From assembly GCA_934281605.1 (NCBI GenBank), contig CAKQXD010000010.1:30292-94291 (forward strand): DNA of 64,000 nt, written 5' to 3'. The DNA is from an uncultured Clostridia bacterium. GTDB taxonomy: Bacteria > Bacillota > Clostridia > Peptostreptococcales > Anaerovoracaceae. The notes below the pieces were generated by a model. The model was given only the letters and a program-made list of their open reading frames with translations, had not been told where the DNA came from and ran no database searches. This document shows, in pieces, positions 59,509-64,000 of this stretch. The position numbers were made by a program, and so were the translations under genes. Position 1 is the first letter of the stretch. The number at the start of each line of letters is the position of its first letter.

Positions 59509-60534
59509 ATGGATAAGAAGAAAATCATATTACAAGCGGGATTTCTGGTTCTCGTTATGGCGTTTACGCTGTCCAGCCTTTTTCGGAAAGGGGAGCTTGC
59601 CGAGTTTCTGCAAAACATCCGGCAGGCCAGGGTCTCTTGGCTCCTCGCGGCTCTGGGCCTTCTGCTGGCGTATATCTTACTGGAATCGGTCATCATCAAA
59701 ATCATCATGCACGCGCTGGGGGAGAATGTCCCTATGGGCCACTGCTGCAAATACTCCTTCGCCGGTTTTTTCTTTTACTGCATTTCTCCGGCGGGTTCGG
59801 CGGAACAGCCCATGCAGCTGTACTTCATGTACAAGGACGGCTGCAAAGTCTCCAGCTCGGTGTTTTCTCTGGCGGTCATTACGCTGACCTTCAAGCTGAC
59901 GCTGATGCTTCTGGGCGGCTACGTCTGGCTTCTGCGGGAGCAGGCGGCATCCGTCGTTTCGGGGATTTCACCTCTGTGCATCCTGGGATTCGTGCTGACG
60001 GCGCTGGCAACGGCAGGATTTGCAGCGATCATCTGCCTGCCTGACCTGGTAGGGCGGGCCGCATTCTTTTGCATCCGGCTGCTGCATAGGATCAGGATCA
60101 TCAAAGAGCCTGAAAAATGGCAGACGAAGGCGAGCGATTTTACTGCAAAGTATTCGCAGACGCTTTCTACCTGCAAACGCCATCCGTTTATGCTGCTGAT
60201 CGTTATGGTCATCACCGTGATACAGCGGCTGTGTTTCATGGCCATCACGGCGGCTTCCTGTCACGCGCTGGGAATGACCGGCCTGGAAAGCTGGGACATC
60301 ACCATGGTGCAGGGGATGATCGGGCTGGCGACGGAAATGCTGCCGCTGCCGGGAGGTATGGGAGTCAATGAATTTATTTATCTGAAAGCGCTGACGCCGG
60401 TATTTGGAGACGGGACGTTATCCACCCTCATCGTATCGCGTGGCGTGGGATTTTACTGTCAGCTGGTTCTTTGCGGACTGGTGACGGCTGCGATATGTAT
60501 TTTTTCAAGAGTGAAGGAAAGGAAGTCAAAATGA
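59509..60534 (+). CDS. LPG_synthase_TM (UPF0104) family membrane protein
   Basis: About 341 residues with eight or more membrane helices, matching the flippase/synthase membrane domain of MprF-like proteins without the soluble aminoacyltransferase part. Motifs are ARVSWLLAALGLLLAYILLE, KYSFAGFFFYCISPAGSAEQPMQLYFMYKDG and EMLPLPGGMGVNEFIYL. It probably handles phospholipids or lipid-linked precursors. The next genes (pssA, psd) make phosphatidylserine and phosphatidylethanolamine. Start choice is uncertain: the ATG at 59509 lacks a strong ribosome site, but the upstream ATG at 59431 overlaps a likely promoter. It overlaps pssA by 4 bp. Confidence 0.87.
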   Translation: MDKKKIILQAGFLVLVMAFTLSSLFRKGELAEFLQNIRQARVSWLLAALGLLLAYILLESVIIKIIMHALGENVPMGHCCKYSFAGFFFYCISPAGSAEQPMQLYFMYKDGCKVSSSVFSLAVITLTFKLTLMLLGGYVWLLREQAASVVSGISPLCILGFVLTALATAGFAAIICLPDLVGRAAFFCIRLLHRIRIIKEPEKWQTKASDFTAKYSQTLSTCKRHPFMLLIVMVITVIQRLCFMAITAASCHALGMTGLESWDITMVQGMIGLATEMLPLPGGMGVNEFIYLKALTPVFGDGTLSTLIVSRGVGFYCQLVLCGLVTAAICIFSRVKERKSK

Positions 60535-61157
60535 TCGGGTTTTGGAACTACACAGTATTACTTACTTATTTAAGTCTGGCCAGCTCCGTCTGCGGCATGG
60601 TATTCGCCTTTGACGGCAAGATCATGTCTGCGCTGGCGTGTCTGGCTTTTTCCGGCCTTTGCGACGCCTTTGACGGCAGGGTGGCACGGTCGAAAAAAGA
60701 CAGGACGGATTCGGAAAAGATGTTCGGGATCCAGCTGGATTCCCTGTGCGATGTAGTGGGCTTCGGATTCCTGCCGGGGATCATCTGCTACAAGCTGGGG
60801 CTGCAAAGTCCTGCGGGAATTGCTCTCATTATCTTTTACTGTATCGCTTCGGTAGCGCGTCTGGCTTATTATAATATGCTGGAAATCGAACGAGATGGAT
60901 CGGAACAGTCGAAGCACTGCTATTACGGACTGCCCATCACCAGCATCGTGGTGATCTTTCCGGTTACATATTACATCGCTTACTTTCTCCCGGCTCAGTT
61001 GGAGACACTGGTATGGGAGCTAATGCTGCTGGTTACGGGAGGATTGTTCATCTCCAATATACGGGTTCCCAAGCCGGGACTTCGTCAGATCCTGCTGATT
61101 TCCCTCGGAGTCGCAGCGCTGTTCCTGGCGATGCCGTTTTTATACTATATGGCGTAA
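60531..61157 (+). CDS. pssA: CDP-diacylglycerol-serine O-phosphatidyltransferase PssA
   Basis: A 208-residue membrane enzyme making phosphatidylserine from CDP-diacylglycerol and serine. The CDP-alcohol phosphotransferase motif is DAFDGRVARSKKDRTDSEKMFGIQLDSLCD, with the conserved DG..AR and the GxxxDxxxD ending. Six or more helices follow. GGAAGG precedes the ATG at 60531, which overlaps the previous stop. It lies 17 bp before psd, its pathway partner. Confidence 0.95.
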   Translation: MIGFWNYTVLLTYLSLASSVCGMVFAFDGKIMSALACLAFSGLCDAFDGRVARSKKDRTDSEKMFGIQLDSLCDVVGFGFLPGIICYKLGLQSPAGIALIIFYCIASVARLAYYNMLEIERDGSEQSKHCYYGLPITSIVVIFPVTYYIAYFLPAQLETLVWELMLLVTGGLFISNIRVPKPGLRQILLISLGVAALFLAMPFLYYMA

Positions 61158-61174
61158 CGATGGAGGCGTGTGCA

Positions 61175-62029
61175 ATGAATGAAGATAAACAGACGCAGAT
61201 TGTGCAGAAACTGTACACGACAGTATTCGGCAGGTTTCTGCTGCGTATCCTGATCCGCCCTTGGGTCTCAAAACTGGCTGGTGCGTTTATGGACAGTCGG
61301 CTGTCGAAGATCATGATCCCCGGGTTTATCAAAAAAAATAATATCGACCTGTCCTGCTACGAGAAGACTGAGAAGGCAAACTACAGATCGTTTAATGATT
61401 TCTTTATTCGCAGGATCAAGCCGGAACTGCGGCCGGTGGCTATGGAATGGGATGCGCTGATTTCTCCCTGCGACGGCAGGCTGAGCGTGGAGGAGATCTC
61501 CATGGACAGCCGGTTTCAGGTGAAAGGCAGGTCTTATACCATGGATGAACTGATCCGGGATGAAGACCTGGCAGCGCAGTACGATGGAGGAACTCTGCTG
61601 TTGTTTCGCCTGACGGTTTCTGATTATCACAGGTATCACTATCCTGACAGTGGTATCAAGTCAGGAAATACTCGGATCGCAGGAGTGCTTCATACCGTTC
61701 ATCCCATCGCTGCGGAAAGCCGATGGCTTTACAGCGAAAACGCGCGGGAGTACTTTGTGCTTCATTCGGACAACTTTGATGATATGCTGATGATCCAGGT
61801 TGGCGCGCTGCTGGTGGGCAGGATCTGCAATCAGCACGAAGCGGCGGCGGTGCAGCGAGGCCATGTGGCCGGCTGGTTTGAGTACGGCGGATCTACGGTG
61901 ATCCTGTGCTTGAAGCGGGGCGTAGCGGAGATCCTTCCGGAGATCCAGGAAGCCGCCAGAAAAGCAGAAGTTCGTGTCAAGATGGGACAGCGTATCGGGA
62001 CTTATAGATCGAGGGAAGTATTATGTTAG
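61175..62029 (+). CDS. psd: Phosphatidylserine decarboxylase proenzyme
   Basis: A 284-residue pyruvoyl enzyme converting phosphatidylserine to phosphatidylethanolamine. ANYRSFNDFFIRRIKPELRP at the N-terminal part, SPCDGRL, DYHRYHYPDSG (catalytic His) and the self-cleavage motif GGST in WFEYGGSTVILCLKRG are visible. Cleavage before the Ser creates the pyruvoyl group. The start at 61175 follows GGAGG; the frame open upstream overlaps pssA. It overlaps the acyltransferase gene by 7 bp. Confidence 0.96.
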   Translation: MNEDKQTQIVQKLYTTVFGRFLLRILIRPWVSKLAGAFMDSRLSKIMIPGFIKKNNIDLSCYEKTEKANYRSFNDFFIRRIKPELRPVAMEWDALISPCDGRLSVEEISMDSRFQVKGRSYTMDELIRDEDLAAQYDGGTLLLFRLTVSDYHRYHYPDSGIKSGNTRIAGVLHTVHPIAAESRWLYSENAREYFVLHSDNFDDMLMIQVGALLVGRICNQHEAAAVQRGHVAGWFEYGGSTVILCLKRGVAEILPEIQEAARKAEVRVKMGQRIGTYRSREVLC

Positions 62030-63093
62030 AGAACAAACAGCGAAATTATAAATACGACGCCTTGCGGGGGATTTGCATGTTCCTCATCGTGCTGCAGCAC
62101 TTTCTTTTTAAGGGCGGCTATCATTTCACCGACAAAACCGGGTTTCTGATTTACGTCGGCATCGATATGTTTACCATGCAGACCTTTTTCTTTTTATCGG
62201 GCATGTTCAGCAAAAATCCGGACAAAAACCGGGACAAGTTTTTTTCTTCTCTGTTGTGGCCTGTGATCATAGCGGGACTGGTGTATTGGCCGCTGATCAT
62301 AGAGCAAAAAGGACTGGAGTTTGCCGTGATGCGCTTCAAGGCGGGCGTGCTGCCCTACGCTACGTGGTTTCTGGTAGTTCTCTTTGTCTATCGGTATTTT
62401 CAGAAGTATTATGCAAAGAATGCTCAGCTGCCTCTGATTGCTCTGACGCTTTATTTTGTATCGGGGATCTTCGACCCGCTCAGCGGAAAAGGCTTCGCCG
62501 TTTCCAGAATGTGCACGTTTTTTATTTCCTTTGTGATGGGATATAAGATGACCATGGAGCAGGTGGAACGGTATCGGCTGAGGTCCGTATGGAAGATCGC
62601 GCTGCTGGGAATCGCCCTCGTCCTGGTCACAGTGGGAACGGTCTATTATCTTCCGGACAATGTTGCAGTGGCAATACGGCTCAAGGCATCCTTCCACGCT
62701 ACGGGTATGACGATCTTAGAAGGCGTTCTGGTACGGGCAGGACTTCTCCTCGTCAGCACTGGCTGGATGTTGTTTTTCTTCAGCATTCTCCCGGATAAAA
62801 AAGGCTTATGGGCGCATATCGGGATGAATACCATGCCGATCTACCTGTTTCACCTGGTGCTGGTAGGAGTGTTCAAGCTGTATAAAGGATTTACCTTCGG
62901 GTACTTTGATTTCAAGGGTTATGGCACGTTGTATCTGATCTGTCTTTTTATCATTAGCATGATCGTTACGCTCCTGCTGTCAACGAAACCTGCAGCCAAG
63001 GCATATCATATTGTATTCGACGGAACTTATTCTTTGGTCAGCCGTTGTTTGCATCGCCTGAAGAAATCCCAACCTCAGATTGAAAAAACATAA
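62023..63093 (+). CDS. Acyltransferase 3 family membrane protein
   Basis: A 356-residue protein with about ten membrane helices. YKYDALRGICMFLIVLQHFLFKGG is the typical start, with the DxxRG and catalytic His. FTMQTFFFLSGMFSKNP, WFLVVLFVYRYFQKYY and WAHIGMNTMPIYLFHL follow. It resembles fucose 4-O-acetylase/OatA-type enzymes that acetylate envelope polysaccharides. It lies in the phospholipid gene run, overlapping psd by 7 bp, so a lipid or cell-surface glycan target is plausible. Confidence 0.9.
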   Translation: MLENKQRNYKYDALRGICMFLIVLQHFLFKGGYHFTDKTGFLIYVGIDMFTMQTFFFLSGMFSKNPDKNRDKFFSSLLWPVIIAGLVYWPLIIEQKGLEFAVMRFKAGVLPYATWFLVVLFVYRYFQKYYAKNAQLPLIALTLYFVSGIFDPLSGKGFAVSRMCTFFISFVMGYKMTMEQVERYRLRSVWKIALLGIALVLVTVGTVYYLPDNVAVAIRLKASFHATGMTILEGVLVRAGLLLVSTGWMLFFFSILPDKKGLWAHIGMNTMPIYLFHLVLVGVFKLYKGFTFGYFDFKGYGTLYLICLFIISMIVTLLLSTKPAAKAYHIVFDGTYSLVSRCLHRLKKSQPQIEKT

Positions 63094-63151
63094 GCTTGCA
63101 GTTAGTGCGGATTGAGAATCCTGCTGACTAATCAGAGCCTTGCAGCGGCTA

Positions 63152-63428
63152 CCAAAATCTTCGAATGAGATTTTTTTAGGTATGTTTTCGAGAATTTTAA
63201 TCAGGTGAGTAAGGAGTAGCGGGCGTGGATTCTTTATATAGAAGAAAATTTAGTAAAAAACGAGAATATCATCCCCAAAAATCAAAGAATAAATAGTCTA
63301 TATTGTGGTCGCTTTCCCGAAAAAGCTGAGAAAAATCGTGAAACAAAGAATTACAATACATAGTTACGGCTTGGATGACATGTAGATTCACGATTTACAT
63401 CAAATTTTTTCAAAAACGAAGATTTAGC
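63152..63428. repeat. Intergenic element flanked by inverted repeat (copy B)
   Basis: CCAAAATCTTCG (63152-63163) and CGAAGATTTAGC (63417-63428) are 10/12 complementary and match the arms of copy A (35285-35489). The segment after the left arm (GATTTT..TTAGGTATGTTTTCGAGAA) also matches copy A with small changes. No gene lies inside. It starts 58 bp after the acyltransferase stop. Confidence 0.45.
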
Positions 63429-63464
63429 AAAAATTATGTAAACTGTATGTAGTGTTCACTGGGG

Positions 63465-63597
63465 AAATTGCTCCGCCAGAATCCGCGGGCCGCATCAATA
63501 ACGAAGTGATGTGATTTCAAAGACTTTCGTCACATTGTTTTCAGCCCGAGATCCCCTGGACGTGTATTCGCTGGGATGAAATTTCGGCGGGGCAATT
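63465..63597. other. Compact multi-helix structured region (candidate ncRNA or recombination site)
   Basis: AATTGCTCCGCC (63466-63477) pairs with GGCGGGGCAATT (63586-63597), one wobble. Inside, CGGGC pairs with GCCCG (63486-63490/63544-63548), ATGTGA with TCACAT (63509-63514/63530-63535), and ATCCC with GGGAT (63551-63555/63573-63577). The result is a closed four-helix layout of 133 nt. No promoter or coding frame is obvious. It lies 285 bp before the recombinase gene. Confidence 0.45.
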
Positions 63598-63643
63598 AAT
63601 TTACAAGACAGATGATGTATTGGCATGGAAATATCTTGAAGCG

Positions 63644-63802
63644 TTTCATCCCCTGTGCTGACGAGAACTGGGTATTCGGGATGAAGGTGTAAGTTTGATA
63701 CTGGATTATTGCATGAAAAATATATTCTATATGCTCAATGGTAGTTCTCTCAACTGGATTTCATCCCGCAGACCCTGCTCACGGGGGAGTAATGGGATGA
63801 AA
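63644..63802. repeat. Two TTTCATCCC..GGGATGAA inverted-repeat units upstream of the recombinase
   Basis: Unit 1 pairs TTCATCCC (63645-63652) with GGGATGAA (63678-63685) across 25 bp. Unit 2 pairs TTTCATCCC (63759-63767) with GGGATGAAA (63794-63802) across 26 bp. A further GGGATGAA ends at 63580 in the structured region. The repeated arms and similar spacers suggest protein-binding sites, perhaps for the recombinase. The rest of 63094-63882 shows no gene. Confidence 0.5.
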
Positions 63803-63882
63803 ACGCTGTGACGAGCATCGAATATCCCCTTGCCATCCTCCTTAAAATCTCATATAGTGAGGCAAAAACGGGAGGCCACATC

Positions 63883-64000
63883 ATGAATGAAAATCGATAT
63901 ATAACGAAAGAAAGTTTGATCCAGTTTCATGGATTCCTGCAGCAGGAGGAGCGGAGCACGGGGACCATCGAAAAGTATATGCGGGATGTGAAGAATTTTG
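63883..64000 (+). CDS. Tyrosine recombinase / integrase, N-terminal part (cut by window end)
   Basis: Thirty-nine codons are visible: MNENRYITKESLIQFHGFLQ, then QEERSTGTIEKYMRDVKNF. The second half (STGTIEKYMRDVKNF) is the standard opening of the SAM-like core-binding domain of XerC/XerD and phage-type integrases. GGGAGG precedes the ATG. The catalytic domain lies beyond 64000, so the subfamily cannot be judged. Confidence 0.75.
   Translation, partial: MNENRYITKESLIQFHGFLQQEERSTGTIEKYMRDVKNF

Larger units (their letters stand above)
2639..60808. repeat. Dispersed iterated octamer CTTTGCAG (about 44 copies across the window)
   Basis: By hand count CTTTGCAG reads on the plus strand at about 27 places (for example 2639, 7280, 10113, 10144, 11369, 13394, 20051, 25618, 28608, 31735, 33451, 41401, 57527, 57539) and its complement CTGCAAAG at about 17 (4888, 9887, 13301, 24461, 30657, 35404, 39777, 45969, 56581, 59841, 60143, 60801). 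It occurs in genes in all frames and between genes. Random expectation is about two. Copies are sparse between 46 and 54.7 kb. Coordinates give the outer copies only. Confidence 0.65.

Noticed and set aside
63465..63597. Invertible promoter (inverton) flanked by inverted repeats
   Set aside because: The arms are only 12 bp with a mismatch, no promoter is evident inside and the neighbouring recombinase is truncated, so the call is not supportable; kept as an unassigned structured region.

Overview
The window looks like chromosome from an anaerobic Firmicute, most likely class Clostridia (order Eubacteriales/Peptostreptococcales). The pointers are a flavodiiron-rubredoxin fusion, a flavodoxin next to a DUF3793 gene, radical-SAM ThiH and BioB, a crotonase, Gram-positive AGGAGG ribosome sites, TTGACA/TATAAT promoters, THI and THF riboswitches, and a DUF6110 + P1B-ATPase pair of the kind that builds ferrosomes. 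Base composition is mid-GC with GC-ending codons. The lineage is inferred; no rRNA gene is present.

Layout. 0-5.3 kb: birA, then a MarR-controlled operon for a heterodimeric ABC exporter. 5.4-10.4 kb: accessory genes, namely a GLUG-repeat surface protein, a hicAB toxin-antitoxin pair (hicA is only 56 codons), a DUF4825-like protein, an operator-rich DUF3793-flavodoxin operon and a GIY-YIG protein. 10.5-16.6 kb: bioY-bioB-bioD-bioA, flavodiiron protein and endonuclease IV. 16.7-23.9 kb (minus strand): a six-gene run of crotonase, DMT transporter, FHA-SEDS fusion, penicillin-binding protein, TSCPD protein and CDF transporter. 24-29.9 kb: a LUD-domain protein, a TPP-riboswitch-controlled thiSFGHE operon and a beta-hydroxyacid dehydrogenase. 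30-35.2 kb: EamA transporter, DUF4491, MocR regulator, RmlD-like reductase and dicarboxylate symporter. 35.3-37.3 kb: a decayed patch with tRNA-Lys, a deleted ISL3-family element, an orphan promoter-terminator unit and a gene fragment. 37.4-40.8 kb: TetR, PutP, a short BKACE-like protein and HxlR. 40.9-53.9 kb: two large envelope-associated proteins, UPF0182, glutamine synthetase, SerS, an aminotransferase and a G5-NlpC/P60 hydrolase. 53.9-56.6 kb: candidate ferrosome operon. 56.6-63.1 kb: THF riboswitch-folT, a two-component system, and a phospholipid cluster (LPG-synthase-like, pssA, psd, acyltransferase). 63.1-64 kb: about 790 bases of structured non-coding DNA leading into a tyrosine recombinase cut by the window end.

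How the parts connect. Three regulatory links cross the window. (1) An operator of the form GGTTAG-N6-CTAACC sits in three copies, 36 bp apart, at the DUF3793-flavodoxin promoter and in degenerate copies at the DUF6110-ATPase promoter, suggesting one metal- (probably iron-) responsive regulon. (2) The promoters of the LUD gene and the hydroxyacid dehydrogenase share the same build (CTTAC inverted repeat, 2 bp, TTGC box, 16 bp, TATACT), and the HxlR gene leader contains a matching 10-mer. (3) Four phased GTTAACAA-type boxes lie at the bioY promoter, with the likely regulator BirA encoded 9 kb away. In addition, the octamer CTTTGCAG occurs about 44 times on the two strands (hand count), against about 2 expected.

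All calls come from reading the sequence and from family knowledge; no database search was run.
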